A program made the position numbers and the translations under genes. DNA of 64,000 nt from Schizochytrium sp. TIO01 (Eukaryota > Sar > Bigyra > Thraustochytrida > Thraustochytriidae): positions 3,849,040 through 3,913,039 of the forward strand of contig SMSO01000035.1 in assembly GCA_004764695.1 (NCBI GenBank). The letters run 5' to 3'. Shown here piece after piece: positions 12,317 to 24,017 of this stretch (the stretch's first letter is position 1; every line of letters begins with the position of its first letter). The notes beneath the pieces are model-generated. The model saw only the letters and a program-made list of their open reading frames with translations. It did no database searches and was not told the origin of the DNA.

Positions 12317-13059
12317 TGTTTATGTATATAGCTGTTCTGGATGCACCCCGTGGGCTCAACTGACTCGGCGCGCCGCTTCTCCACACCATTTACGATTTCG
12401 ATTGAAATTCCGAGTAGCAAAGCTTGCTTTGCACCAGTTTTGATTAAAGCATAAGAGCTCCGGTAAAAGTTTTTAATACGCTTCAACGGTGCCTGGTCGC
12501 TGCTTCCTGAAAGCTTTGAAGGGTGTATAATAACGAGATTTTCATGAGTGGCTCTCTTCTATTTAAAGCGAAACCATGTCGAGGGTCAATTTTGTAATCG
12601 TTTTAGCGGCGAAGACGGCCTTCAACATCATCTCGATGAACTTTGTCACAAGAATGTCATCACAGTAAAAAGACCTGCCCAAGATGCCGTACACCTAGGT
12701 CTGAGCATGGTGTCTCAAGTTCTTCAATGCCACAAAGACAAGGTCTGGCACTCACTGCCTGCACGCATAAGCTTGGTGCTACACCCGAGCGATTTTCCCC
12801 AAAACCAGACTTCGGTCTTTCGTCTCGAGCCCCTCGAGCTCAAACGGAACCAGGCTGCCTGAACGAAACTACCCGCCAACCGCAGGCTCGCGAAAGAACT
12901 GGTCGGGCACTCGCTTCGGCTCGCGGCACACCCAGCCATCTGCGTGCTGCCAGGGAAGCTCGGGTGGTCCTGTTGGCGGCAAGGAGGTGCAGTTTGATGG
13001 GAGCAGGAAGCTCTAAACTGAGACCGCACCATTCACTTTCTGCCACCTCGAGCAGAAGC

Positions 13060-13085
13060 TGATTGATTGATTGATTGATTGATTG
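13060..13085. repeat. (GATT)n microsatellite
   Basis: About six GATT units in succession, read directly. Confidence 0.9.
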
Positions 13086-13310
13086 TGCGGAACTGGAGGA
13101 AACTGGGACATGTAAATTGGTTGTCGCCGGTGACCTCCTTGAAGACCTCCCCAAGAAAATACAAGACTCGGCTCCCCGAAAAGAGAGAAGCACGAGTTCA
13201 GAAAAGGGGGTGAAAGCGCGAAGAAGAAGCCTGGTTCTTCGCAAGTCGGTTCATCCCCTCTGCGATCAATCGGAGCCGAAGAAAACGCTCAGGCACGCGT
13301 GATTGACTGA

Positions 13311-13361
13311 CACTCACTCACTCACTCAATCACTCACTCACTCACTCACTCACGCACTCAC
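13311..13361. repeat. (CACT)n microsatellite
   Basis: A tandem CACT series with two interruptions (CAAT, CACG). Confidence 0.9.
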
Positions 13362-13432
13362 CGCATGCGCAGTCGCGCCTAAGGCCTCAGTCAGAGTTGC
13401 CATCGCTCGACTGTGGAATTGCTGATATTTAG

Positions 13433-13464
13433 GTGCTGCTGCTGTTGCTGCTGTTGCTGTTGCT
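13433..13464. repeat. CTG/TTG triplet repeat
   Basis: CTG and TTG triplets alternate. It gives Leu or Ser/Asn runs in the overlapping frames, which I do not consider genes. Confidence 0.8.
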
Positions 13465-14282
13465 TCGATCGATTTCTTCTTCTGGTTCTTCGCGGAGCAT
13501 GACAAGAGGCTGGTTGAAGGCGTTGCAGCAGAGCGATCGAATGCGTGGCCTCTTCGGAGTCGCAGCTCGAAGAATGAAGCAGGTGTCCACCCTCTTAGGC
13601 GCCTGCTTTCGACCTCGGCTCTGGCTTTCGTGGAGCTTGGGATTAACAAGGGAAGCAAGCAACCGCAGAAAGAACAGGTGATCAGATTACCTGTGAGCAA
13701 AGGTTTCCAACGGAGCAGCAGAAGAAAGCCAACACGGAGTGGCGAGAGACGAACGGCACGAGTGAATCAAATCGATGGCTTGGTTGAGTTGCAAATAGTG
13801 AGGATGGCGGACAGGCTTTTTTGGGTGGAAAGGGACGATGGCACGTTGTGAGGTGCGAGCTTACAAGGTATATCATTCACATATATCCTCACGGAATTGA
13901 AACCAAGGACGAACTTCGAGGCGCATTTGTCTCGAAGTCTTTGCATAATTGCTGCTTTTGATGAATTGATTGACAAGTTCCGCTTCTTTTGGAGGAGTTC
14001 ATGATGAAAGATAGATGGGCAAGGGCGTCAACTTTGAAGAAGCATCCGATTTCAAGGGAAACCTCTGCAGTGCAAGGCTTCATTCACCTCGTGAAGTGGA
14101 GGCGACATTGTATTTAAGGTCTATCATCAAACGTGCACGATGGCCACCTGTTCTACAGTTGTTTGTTTGATCGATTTCATGCTAGGTGTCAATTTCTTGA
14201 TGGGAGTTGCATTTGTTACATTTATTATTTATTTAATTAAAATGATGTTTCTCGGAACATAAAACTGTTTAGAATTAAGAAT

Positions 14283-14307
14283 ATTATTATTATTATTATT
14301 ATTATTT
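14283..14307. repeat. (ATT)n microsatellite
   Basis: About eight ATT units, read directly. Confidence 0.9.
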
Positions 14308-14667
14308 AGTTTAAATTAAAAAAATGAGTCGAAAACTGTCCAGCTGCCGTCGGGGACCAATCTTCAATTAAGGCCGCCGACGCCCTCTGGCCGAGCCTCA
14401 ACCTCCTTGCGCGGCTGTGGCTGCTGTGAGGAAAAAGAAGACACTGCTCCTGGCGAAAGACTCGCTCGTTCACTACTCTACCGCTTCTTTGCTCACTAGC
14501 TCGTTGGCAGGCTAGGTAGCTAGAATTGTGCTTTTCGTCTTTAACGGAGAGAGCCATCGCCAAGCGCTCTGCTCAGTTTGTCGATCTCCCATTCTCTTCG
14601 CTGTTGCAGTCTGCACTAGCATTGCTAACCTTGATATCAGGAACACCTAGGCACACATTGTTTCCCA

Positions 14668-16656
14668 ATGATCAAAAGTTTGCGCAAAGCAGGATGCGGC
14701 ATAGACTCTGCGTTAAAATGGATGTTTTCACAAACGGAGCTCGTGGACGAGATCATGACGCTGGGACTCGGACCTCACATCGATAGGCTGCTTGGCCTGC
14801 GACCAGAAGTGGAGAATCCATTGGTTTTTAATGAGAAGAAGATGCAAATATTAGAACTCGGAAATGAATTGCACATCTGGACAATCATTTGCACAATGCT
14901 TGTCTGGATGCCGGAAATGGCTTACGTTTGGAACATGCCTCTCTGGACGCTCTTTTTTGTCTTCACAATTGGGCTTTTGCAACAGTATGCGCTGGTCATG
15001 CTTGCCAAGAGATACCCGCTAGCACTGCGCTTTTACTTTGGGGCTCCTGACATTCTCCTGACCATCTCCGCATGGCAGACCATTTATGTGGATAACACGG
15101 GCTGGTCGCTATCCTCATTCTACGCTTTGGTGTGCTGGCACCGAATCATTACCTGCTGTCTACTGAAGGAGTCATTTTCTTCAGGGATGGTGCACCTCCT
15201 GCTCATCTGCTACTTCTGGGCCACGGACACAGCACTTTCGTCGGAGGACCTTATGTCAATGACGGCGACATCTTTGATCTACTCAACAGCTGCAGTGTTG
15301 CTTCTTAGTTTGCTGATCTTCTCTACGATCCGTGCAAAGATCCTGTACTGCGAACTGGCCGCAGCTGAGGCTGCGAAGGTGGATCACTTGAGAACTGTGT
15401 TCCATTTTGTGAGTCATGAATATCGAAATCATTTCTTTGCAGGCACTCTCGCACTTGACTCTTTGCACAGCAACCAAGCTCTTTCGATGAACGCTCAGCG
15501 TGATATCGAGGTGCTTGACCGCGCACATCGCAATATCTCCGCCTTGATGGAAAATGTTTTACAAATGTCACGACTTGACACTTCTGAGAAAAATATTTGG
15601 CAAGGAGAAGCAGCGCCGTTTAGCCTTTCAGGCGACCTTGTCAAAATGATTCGGAACTATGGGGAAGCTGTGTCAGGTGTACGTTTTGGTCATAAACCTG
15701 GACTCCCTGCTACTATGTGGGGGGCTTCAGATCATGTTCATTTCCAACTTGAAGAGTCTGAAACTGCAAAAACCCTTCCTGCTGTTTTTGGATGTGCATC
15801 TTTACTTTTTCAAGCAGCGAATAATCTTGTCAGTAACGCCATCAAATTCACGCCTCCTGGAGGCCTAGTGACGGTATTCGTAGATGCAGACCCTTTTGCA
15901 GCACCAGGTAAAGCACGTATTTCTATCAAAGTGTCCGATACAGGGCGTGGAATTTCGGAAGAATGTAAATCTCGAATTTTTGAACCTTTCGTGCAGTCGA
16001 ATGTTCATGACTCATTGGATCTCGGGGGGTCAGGACTGGGACTTTCGTTTACCAAAAAAATCGTTGAGGCCTATGAGGGAGGGCGCATTTCTCTGGACTC
16101 TCAAGTCAATGTTGGTAGTACGTTTGAAATCTCTCTTTTACTACCATTCCATGTTCATCCAGACTCATATTCCAGCTTATTGAACAATGATTCAGAAAAT
16201 CTCACTCTCAAGCAGCAGGAAGTCGTTTCTGTGCTTATTGTTGATGATAGTATGGTCAATCGGTTGATGCTTCAGAATTATATTACACGCAAGCTTTTGC
16301 AGGAAGGGCTTCGAATCGAAATTTCTGATGCATCCGATGGGCCTTCAGCGGTGGCTGTTGTTGCGCGCAACGGGGTTAACGCTTTTCATGCAATCACAAT
16401 GGACTTTCACATGCCAGGCGAATTTAATGGCGTGGAAGCCACACGGCGCATTCGAGCACTTGGCTTCAAAGGACACATTATTGGTGTTACTGGAGAAGAG
16501 GACCCTGATCAAATGCAACTGATGCTTGATGGAGGTTGTGATGCTGTTTGGCGCAAAGGCGGTAGTCTGGAGCAGCTTCTTCGAGAACTCAAGCTTCACT
16601 CTACAGAAGCTCGTGAGCGTCTCCTAAGAAGACTTCCGTTTTCTTCAACGCATTAG
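14668..16656 (+). CDS. membrane-bound hybrid histidine kinase, copy 2
   Basis: Paralogue of the kinase at 9388 with the same domain order over 662 residues. The N-terminal motif is TLGLGPHIDRLLGL, followed by about six hydrophobic segments (70-225) that include the shared WHRIIT.CLLK.SF block. The H-box is VSHEYRNHFFAG with H250, the N-box is NNLVSNAIKF (385-394), then DTGRGI (424-429) and GGSGLGL (453-459). The receiver has DD 526-527, phospho-Asp D579 in DFHMPG, T608 and K630. By hand alignment 46 of 65 residues around the H-box match copy 1, so the pair arose by tandem duplication, followed by divergence of the membrane part. Copy 2 carries an extra segment of about 25 residues before the N-box region (about 335-362). 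It is a single exon and no key residue is lost. Both copies are expected to be active, perhaps with different inputs. Confidence 0.93.
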   Translation: MIKSLRKAGCGIDSALKWMFSQTELVDEIMTLGLGPHIDRLLGLRPEVENPLVFNEKKMQILELGNELHIWTIICTMLVWMPEMAYVWNMPLWTLFFVFTIGLLQQYALVMLAKRYPLALRFYFGAPDILLTISAWQTIYVDNTGWSLSSFYALVCWHRIITCCLLKESFSSGMVHLLLICYFWATDTALSSEDLMSMTATSLIYSTAAVLLLSLLIFSTIRAKILYCELAAAEAAKVDHLRTVFHFVSHEYRNHFFAGTLALDSLHSNQALSMNAQRDIEVLDRAHRNISALMENVLQMSRLDTSEKNIWQGEAAPFSLSGDLVKMIRNYGEAVSGVRFGHKPGLPATMWGASDHVHFQLEESETAKTLPAVFGCASLLFQAANNLVSNAIKFTPPGGLVTVFVDADPFAAPGKARISIKVSDTGRGISEECKSRIFEPFVQSNVHDSLDLGGSGLGLSFTKKIVEAYEGGRISLDSQVNVGSTFEISLLLPFHVHPDSYSSLLNNDSENLTLKQQEVVSVLIVDDSMVNRLMLQNYITRKLLQEGLRIEISDASDGPSAVAVVARNGVNAFHAITMDFHMPGEFNGVEATRRIRALGFKGHIIGVTGEEDPDQMQLMLDGGCDAVWRKGGSLEQLLRELKLHSTEARERLLRRLPFSSTH

Positions 16657-16953
16657 ACGGGAAATTTGTATTCTGAAATCTGCAGGTCAAACTCGCATGT
16701 ATATGAAGCTTATATCTGTCGTCATTGCGGGACAGATCAATCAACATAACTGTCTATAAATCCTCTGTTTCACATAGTCTGAAGGAGGTCTATCGAATCA
16801 AAGAAAATACGCACAAACGAGATTTTATAGTGAAACAATCTGTGGGAAACACTAAGTTTATGAAACCAGCACAAGCTTTGGTAAAAATAATGTGTCCTGA
16901 ATTGATTATGCCCTCTAGTTCCAAGCAGCGTGTGTTTTGGATTTTCTGTGGCG

Positions 16954-16959
16954 AATAAA
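16954..16959 (+). terminator. candidate polyadenylation signal of kinase 2
   Basis: AATAAA lies about 300 nt after the kinase 2 stop codon. It is a sequence match only; use of this signal in this organism is assumed. Confidence 0.35.
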
Positions 16960-19180
16960 AAATGCGATCAAAGCTATTCTTTCATTGCCGTGCAATAACG
17001 TACAGCTTATAGCTTGCGCTACGGCCTGCCCGGAACCAGTAGGCTTCAATGAAGATTCATCCAATCTACTATTTCTCAAGAAAACTGATTATGACGCCCC
17101 GTAACATTTAGTATAATATGAACTTGTTTTAGGTCTTCCTCTCCCACTGCTATGACCCGCTATTCTGGCGCCAGAGAGGCTGCCTGTTTCCAAGCGAACA
17201 CCAGTAACTGGACGCAGCAGGTAGCATCTATACTAAATATCTATATTGTTGTCTCCCAGCCAATTTATTGAGTAGTGCACCTACTACCTAATTGCAATGT
17301 TATCTGTTTTCGTATTGTGTCAGCTGCTTCTCAAGAGATGACGATTCCCAATTACCTCATTCTATCACGTGTGTTTGTGTGTGGGCTATTGGAGACCACC
17401 TCAACTGCGTAAGCGAACCTCGTTTGCGTGCTTGTTTTTTATACGTGTCATGAGTGAGTCAGCAATATAACGCGCTTTGGCTCGACCTCACTAATTGAAA
17501 TGGGTTTTGGAAATACAGCCTCCGAGTTTAAGTCGGGCTACTTAAAGAGGGCGGCGCCATCTTGGGACTTTGAGGTATCCATATACCATACTTAGTCTCT
17601 CTCTATGGAACGCCATCGTCATCATCACTATCTTGCCTCAGATCGGAACGATTGCCCAGAATTGCAATTCGCAAGAACCGGCACCTGCACAATCAAACAA
17701 AGTTTGCGATTACGCCTTCAAGAACGTCAGCTGAGCTGCGACACGGCACCAAAGCCATTCCGTCCTGGAGGCCAAGCTGGCCGAATCAACGATCTCAACA
17801 AATCGTGGCTGGTGATCTGCCGCTCACGCCGCCGCTCTCGAAGAGCATCTTGAATTAGGTGGGAGTACCTCCGAACTGAGGACGATGATTGGAGGGCGTT
17901 ACACGTAACGTTGGCCACCGCCGTGGACCCTTCGATCATCGATCATTGGATTCGGTTTTCTTTGCTTTGCTTTGCTTTGCTTCTGCATTTACAAATTCCA
18001 CCTTTACTTATGTAGAATGGGAAAAATGAGATTCTAATACCTCCACGAAGTTTGACAATTGTGGCCAACGACGATCTCTTTGCTGCCATCAACGTACCCT
18101 GATTCCCTCTACTGCAACAACGTGAACTGTGACTTCTTCTTTAGTTTCCGACATTCTAAAAACACGAGAATGAATGAATGAATGAATGAATACGTTTATG
18201 CCTTTCTTGATTTATGTGCACTTAGGTACCGACCAGCTTACTAACTTGAAGAGGAGCCCATCAACGGTGATCGATATAGACAAATACATTACATACATAG
18301 ATACATTACATTGATAGACACATTCATTGGTACATATTTATATCGTCGTTGCTGCGATGACGACGACAACGATGACGACGAAGATAAAGTGTCCAAGAGC
18401 GAGATCATTGGCCGCCATCTTCTGGGCTGCTTGACCTTGAGATTTGACCAGACCCGAGAGCTCTCCGTGGACAAGCAAACTGCAACGACGCATGTTTACA
18501 AACGCAGATTGGCAATTGTGACGGTGCCGTCGAGGCCATGCCTATCTTGGATTTTGCACCATCGAATGGTCGATCGATTTGTTTCACAACGACCGCGTGA
18601 ATCTATCTATGTATCTATGGATCTATGGATCTATGTAAGTATGGATGTTATATATGTATGTGTATGTTACGGTGAAACCTTCGTTCTCAAGCCAGGCTTT
18701 GCGATGATGACGTAATGAATGACTGCAACTAGTTCGTGGGTACCTACCTTTGCGAAGATATGCGTGGCGGCAGTGCAAGTCAAAGCAGCCACAGCTCATT
18801 CAGGGCCTGTGCAGGCAGCTGAGGGAGGCTATCTCCGTTTATAGGTTTCCTGCGTGATTTATAAGAGAAGAGCTAAGTTGATCTCGAGTTCTTGAAAAGG
18901 ATGCAAAATGGATGCTGATGTCAGCAAACAAAGCCTGCTTGCCTCTTCGTGCGCCTCCTATGCAAAAAGGTAGAACACGATAGGACCGCTGTACTTTCTC
19001 CGCTCCTTTTGTTTCGTTGATTGATTGCTATTATAGTGCTGTACAGTATATTTGACAGACAGTTAAGTTTTTTAATTTTTTGTTTATTTTACTTTTCATT
19101 TTATAAACAATTTATAAAATAGAATAAACCTCCTTCTATCGAGAAGAATGAAATTATAATACAGAGGGAGAGAGATCTGA

Positions 19181-19315
19181 TGTAATGTAATGTAATGTAA
19201 TGTAATGTAATGTAACGTAATGAAATGAAATGGAGTGAAATGTAATGTAATGTGATGCGATGAAATGTAATGAAATGTAATGAAATGGGGTGAAATGGGG
19301 TGAAATGTAATGCGA
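19181..19315. repeat. TAATG/AAATG pentanucleotide array
   Basis: Begins as clean TGTAA/TAATG pentamers and decays into AAATG, GAGTG and GGGTG variants over about 135 nt. Confidence 0.9.
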
Positions 19316-20043
19316 CTGTGCGATGCAGAGAAAGCTCAGCGTTGAGAGGATTTGGACCGCAAAGAGCTCAAAGTTTGGCGAAAGACGCGCATTGTTGAGG
19401 CAAAGATACTAAGGTCGTGCTTTTCAAGATTGGTGTACGTACGCCGAGTCCTTCGTCCACGAGGATTTCTTTGCGCAAGGAAATCGAAATCGATGTACTT
19501 CAACCTCGCTTAAATAAATTCCCCGACACACACTCCACTTGCTTATTCCCCTCCCAATAGCCTCCAGTGGAGGCTGAGTCTGAAGCCTCTGAACTTCCGC
19601 CTCATATCCCCATTTCACGAAATCCGTCCCATATTACCAGAGAGACATACATGGCCCCTCCTCTGACCATGGCGCTAAGAGCTACTCACCGAGAGTGGTA
19701 ATTCTCAGTGTGAGCAGATACAACTAATTCCCACAGTGCGGGATATTCCAGTCAGAAGCTGGTCAGGTTAGCCCGAGATGTGCTGGTTTCGCCGGGACGC
19801 AAGAACGGATTGACTTTTGCGTTGAAAGAGAAAGAGAGAAAGAGAGAAAGAGATCATTTCGCTCTTTCGCCCTTTTAAGCGCTTCGAGGCTCCGTTAACG
19901 CTGCTTTCCGCTCTGTTTAGGATCGGTTTGTGCGCAGAGATCGATCGATGGAGCGAGTTCTGCTCTGATCTGCCTCACCCACAGAGGTCGATGGGAGAAA
20001 GTCACATACGTACGTACATATATGTATCTGTTGCTTTAGTTCA

Positions 20044-20106
20044 TTCGAATGAATGAATTGATTAAGGAATGAATAAATCAATCAATCAATCGATCAATCA
20101 ATCAAT
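20044..20106. repeat. GAAT/AATC tetranucleotide repeats
   Basis: GAATGAATGAAT changes into (AATC)n with one GATC interruption. Confidence 0.8.
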
Positions 20107-20281
20107 CTGTGAATATGCATGATATACATAACGCAACAAATAATGAACCATTAAGAGTGACCAAAGAGACGAAAGTTTGGGGAATTGAGGATTTCGTGAA
20201 AGCGCCGAAAAGGATTTCATTCGATGCTCTGACACCTTTAAAGGAATGCGCGAAAGAAAGAGTGAAAAAAGAAAAGAAACA

Positions 20282-20337
20282 ATGAATGAATGAATGAATG
20301 AATGAATGAATGAATTAAAGAAACAAACAAACAAACA
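20282..20337. repeat. (ATGA)n followed by (AAAC)n
   Basis: Two adjacent tetranucleotide microsatellites. A related (GTTT)n/(TTTA)n block follows at 20469-20517. Confidence 0.85.
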
Positions 20338-21256
20338 ACGATCGGTCTATGAGACTCGTGAGTCAGTCGAGTTTGGCTCAGTGAGTGCGTGTCTTCTGCG
20401 AAAAGGAATCGAAGCTTTGTTTTCTCGCTTTTCGAGAAAGCAAAGATCGAGAGAAAAGAGCGCACATAAGTTTGTTTGTTTGTTTGTTGATCTGTTGATT
20501 TATTTATTTATTTATTTGGTTTTATTTCTCTCTTGGTTTATGAAAGATCACCAATGCAAAGGAATCCCTCCATCGAAGTCGATCGATCGACCGTGAAACT
20601 AACCTGCGCAGAGAGAAATACAATCCGATCTCAGGGCAGTTCGAAACGTGCGTGGTTAGTCACCTACTTTCGCACGCACTCATACCATTCACAGGTTCTG
20701 GAAACCCGTGTATGAATGCGACGAATGGCTTTTGTTGAGTTAGGCTTTGGCTGAGTGAGTTGGGGAATGCAAGTTCTCCCTGCGGAATAGCTCTATTTAA
20801 GTGGTAATGAGGAGTTCACTTTGTTAATCAATTAATTAATTGATTGAGTAAAAAAGATTGTTTTGAAATGAAATAGATAAAATAAAATAAGTTACAGCAC
20901 GTTATGTAGAATTGTAAAACGTGTTTGTTTGTTTTTAAGTTGGGTTTTGAGGTAGGAGGTCCTATGAGGTATATAGGGGCTGTACTTCGAGGATCATTCC
21001 TTTCTTCGATTCTTTCTCTTTCTCTGTTGGTATCATGTATGATATAGGGGATATAGGGAAGAAAGTAGATTTTTAAAGGGATAAAGAAAGATGATGAAAA
21101 AGAGCAATGATCGACCTGGAGTTGCAACAGAACCAAAGCCCGAAAGCAAACCCTCAACTGCGCTCGAAGGACTCAAGTTGCTGCGAATCAAGAGAGCTCA
21201 AGCCCGACTTAATTATCACTGCCTGCAGATTTACTGCCTAAACAACAGTCAGCAAC

Positions 21257-22567
21257 ATGTCGAACCGCGTAGAGAAGCTCGTGAGCCACCTTCAGGCTGG
21301 CCAGAATGCCCAGGGCGCATCTCTGAGCGCCCAGCTCACCAGCAACGAGCAGAAGAACATCTTCGGCGCCGTCGGAAGCAAGTCTGATGATGATGTCGTG
21401 ATCGTCTCTGCCAAGCGTACCGCCATTGGACGTGCTCGCCGCGGCGGCTTCAAGGACACCACCCCCGACACTCTCCTCAAGTCCGTTCTCGAGGGAGTCA
21501 TCGCGGACTCCAAGCTCGACCCCAGCCTCATTCAGGATGTCATTGTCGGCAACGTCCAGCTCGCTGGCGCCTACTCCCTCCCCGGCCGTGCTGCTGCCGT
21601 GATGGCCGGCATTCCCGAGTCTGCCGGATTCGTTGCCATGAACCGTCAGTGCAGCTCCGGTCTCGAGGCCGTCGCCACTGTCGCCTCCAAGATCAAGTCT
21701 GGTGTCGTCGAGATCGGTATTGGTGCTGGTGTCGAGTCCATGTCTAACGGTGGATCCCCCGGTGACATGTCAAGCATGCCCCCCATGGACCTCAACTCCA
21801 TCTTTGCCCACCCCGTGGCCTCCCAGTGCTTGACCCCCATGGGTATCACCAGCGAGAATGTCGCCGCCAAGTTCGGCATCACCCGCCAGGAGCAGGACCA
21901 GATGGCTGTGGACTCGCACGCAAAGGCCCTCAAGGCTCAGGAGCAGGGCTGGCTTAAGGATGAGATCATCCCGGTCACTGTCAACCTCACTGACGCTGAC
22001 GGAAACGAGCGCGAGGTAGTCATTGACAAGGACGAGGGACCCCGCAAGGGCACCACCCTCGAGGGCCTTTCCAAGCTCAAGCCGGCATTCAAGGAGGGCG
22101 GCTCCACCACTGCAGGAAACGCCTCCCAGGTCAGCGATGGCGCAGCTGCGGTTATCCTTATGACCCGCCGCAAGGCAAAGGAACTCGGCATGCCGATCAA
22201 GGCCGTATTCCGTGGCTACAAGGTTGTTGGAGTCCCGGCTGCTATCATGGGCATCGGCCCTGCTGCCGCCATCCCTGCCTGCCTCGATGCCACTGGCGTC
22301 AACATCTCTGACGTTGATGTGTTTGAGATCAACGAGGCCTTTGCTTCTCAGGCGACCTACTGTGTCAAGAAGCTTGGCATTCCCATGGCCAAGGTCAACC
22401 CAGTCGGATCCGGCATCTCTCTCGGACACCCTCTCGGATGCACTGGTGCTCGCCAGATCGCCACTCTCCTCAACACCTTCAAGCGTGACAACAAGAAGCT
22501 CGGAGTTGTCTCCATGTGCATCGGTACCGGCATGGGTGCTGCCGCTCTCATTGAGAACGAGCAGTAA
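21257..22567 (+). CDS. ACAA1: peroxisomal 3-ketoacyl-CoA thiolase
   Basis: Acetyl-CoA C-acyltransferase, catalysing the last step of peroxisomal beta-oxidation: CoA-dependent cleavage of 3-ketoacyl-CoA to acetyl-CoA and a shortened acyl-CoA. The 436 residues are of normal family length. Residues 4-12 (RVEKLVSHL) fit the peroxisomal PTS2 pattern R-[LVI]-x5-H-L and sit in a cleavable-looking leader of about 40 residues. Nucleophile C132 lies in NRQCSSGL, NEAF is at 359-362, H391 in GHPLGCTG, and the second active cysteine is C421 in CIGTGMG. The start is the first ATG that keeps the PTS2 near the N-terminus. Codon third positions are strongly C/G, unlike the kinase genes, suggesting high expression. 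No intron is seen. Confidence 0.96.
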   Translation: MSNRVEKLVSHLQAGQNAQGASLSAQLTSNEQKNIFGAVGSKSDDDVVIVSAKRTAIGRARRGGFKDTTPDTLLKSVLEGVIADSKLDPSLIQDVIVGNVQLAGAYSLPGRAAAVMAGIPESAGFVAMNRQCSSGLEAVATVASKIKSGVVEIGIGAGVESMSNGGSPGDMSSMPPMDLNSIFAHPVASQCLTPMGITSENVAAKFGITRQEQDQMAVDSHAKALKAQEQGWLKDEIIPVTVNLTDADGNEREVVIDKDEGPRKGTTLEGLSKLKPAFKEGGSTTAGNASQVSDGAAAVILMTRRKAKELGMPIKAVFRGYKVVGVPAAIMGIGPAAAIPACLDATGVNISDVDVFEINEAFASQATYCVKKLGIPMAKVNPVGSGISLGHPLGCTGARQIATLLNTFKRDNKKLGVVSMCIGTGMGAAALIENEQ

Positions 22568-24017
22568 GCGAGTCTGGCAAGATCGACGATGACAAGATTA
22601 TCGACGCTTCCTTTTTTGAGCGTGCCGCTGTTTAACATACACACTTTTTTTTACCTAACAACAACGTGACCCACACGCACGCACTTACGCAAAAGGACAA
22701 CATCAAATTGGTAAACTGTCTTTTCCTCGTTCGTTTGCGTTGTTGCGTGTATATCTATAAGATAAAATCTCTTTTAAGTATTCTTTCTTTCTATCTGTCT
22801 ATCAAGTTGCATTCCTCAGGAGCTAGTTCGCTCCCACCTGTTAGAGGCAACTCCTGCAGTCTTTTCACTTGGTCAAGAGACGCAATCCAGAGCGATCGCT
22901 CCTTGGGGTGGATTTATTGTTCCTCTTGAAGAAGGAAATCTTGAAATCAGCAGAAACTCCTCTATTATTTACAATGTTGATATGATATCATATATACGTG
23001 CTCTGCTGCCGTACCCTACAAAATGTCATAACAGTCTAGCTAGATTCTAAAAGAGAGATACAAGCCAGTAGGTACGTCGATAGGCAGGTAGGCACCTACG
23101 TTGTTCTATAGTTGGTAGTCTCCAACTCTAGTAAATTACAGCAAAAGCAACGGCAGCATCTCTTGGCGATATTCCCACGCCTTAATGAAATATATTGTCA
23201 GCTCCTATTTATTCTGGTAACTTGTTTCCGTGTGGAAACACTAGATCTGATGAGTCTTCAAGCCCAAGAAATCCAATTCTGTGCATTAGGTATGACGGTC
23301 GCAAAAAGACACTTGAGCAAGGGAAAGGGGGTGGAAAGAACGAAGGAGTTTAAAACTTGTTATTTATACACATAGCCGAAAGAGACAGACTCGCAAAGCA
23401 AGACACGCAACGAGAAAAAGAGATTCACAGGGGTATGGATACCTACCTGTCAAGCGAAATCATCGTTTTGGTTTGTCACGAATTTGTAAACCCCACAAGA
23501 ATGAAGGTTTCACCAAACAACACGAAGAATCGGGAACTAGTCTACAGAGCAAAGAACTGTCGAATCCCACAAGGGGGTGGCGATTCTCAAGTTGGATGTC
23601 CAGAGCGTGCACAAGACACACAAGTAGGATGAAGAAGAGTCTGACTTGTAGTTAGTGTTGGGGAAAGATTGAGTTTGGATGTTCTCCGCACTAAGTTTTC
23701 CGTGGGTGTGATGGCGTCGGCTTGATAATCAATTCTGAAGAATCGTTGTTTGGGAGACGAGCAAACCCTGCAGGTTCTAGATCGCGAGTGCAATCAACCC
23801 AAAAAAGGTTTCATGGTAGTGGCAGGTGGACGTGTTATTGTTGCTGTTCTTAATGTTGGCGTTGTTGACGTTGTTTTCGCTCGTGATGTGCGTAATGGCG
23901 GAGTTAGTTTCACTTGTGATGAATGTTGAGGTTAATTTGTTGTCGTCACGACTGGCAATGCAGCAGCTTGTAAGCGCGTCAGGCCAGATGTTTTGATTCG
24001 TCGTCGCTACTGTCTAA
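22568..24017. other. intergenic, convergent 3' ends of thiolase and adenylosuccinate lyase
   Basis: About 1.45 kb between two genes that point at each other. It should carry both 3' UTRs. A GTTGTTG-rich stretch (23820-23950) lies next to the lyase stop. No frame here resembles a conserved protein. Confidence 0.6.

Larger units (their letters stand above)
11395..14667. other. intergenic region between the two kinase genes
   Basis: About 3.3 kb without a supported gene. It holds the 3' flank of kinase 1 (AT-rich to about 12300), a short diverged duplication (12208-12316), a GC-richer stretch (12700-13900) with GATT, CACT and CTG microsatellites, an ATT run at 14283, and the 5' leader of kinase 2. 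The frames of 100-140 codons in 12.5-13.7 kb overlap on both strands and show no recognisable domain. Confidence 0.6.
16657..21256. other. intergenic region, repeats and AT patches
   Basis: About 4.6 kb without a supported gene. It contains the 3' flank of kinase 2, several GAAT/AATC/AAAC/TTTA tetranucleotide runs (18168-18191, 20044-20106, 20282-20337, 20469-20517), CTATGGAT-type repeats (18593-18660) and the TAATG array at 19181-19315. The last few hundred bases are the presumed promoter and leader of the thiolase gene. The longest frames (134 and 109 codons) have repeat-derived translations. Confidence 0.6.

Noticed and set aside
21770-22429. 219-codon open frame on the - strand
   Set aside because: Antisense to the thiolase gene, same cause as the lyase shadow frame.
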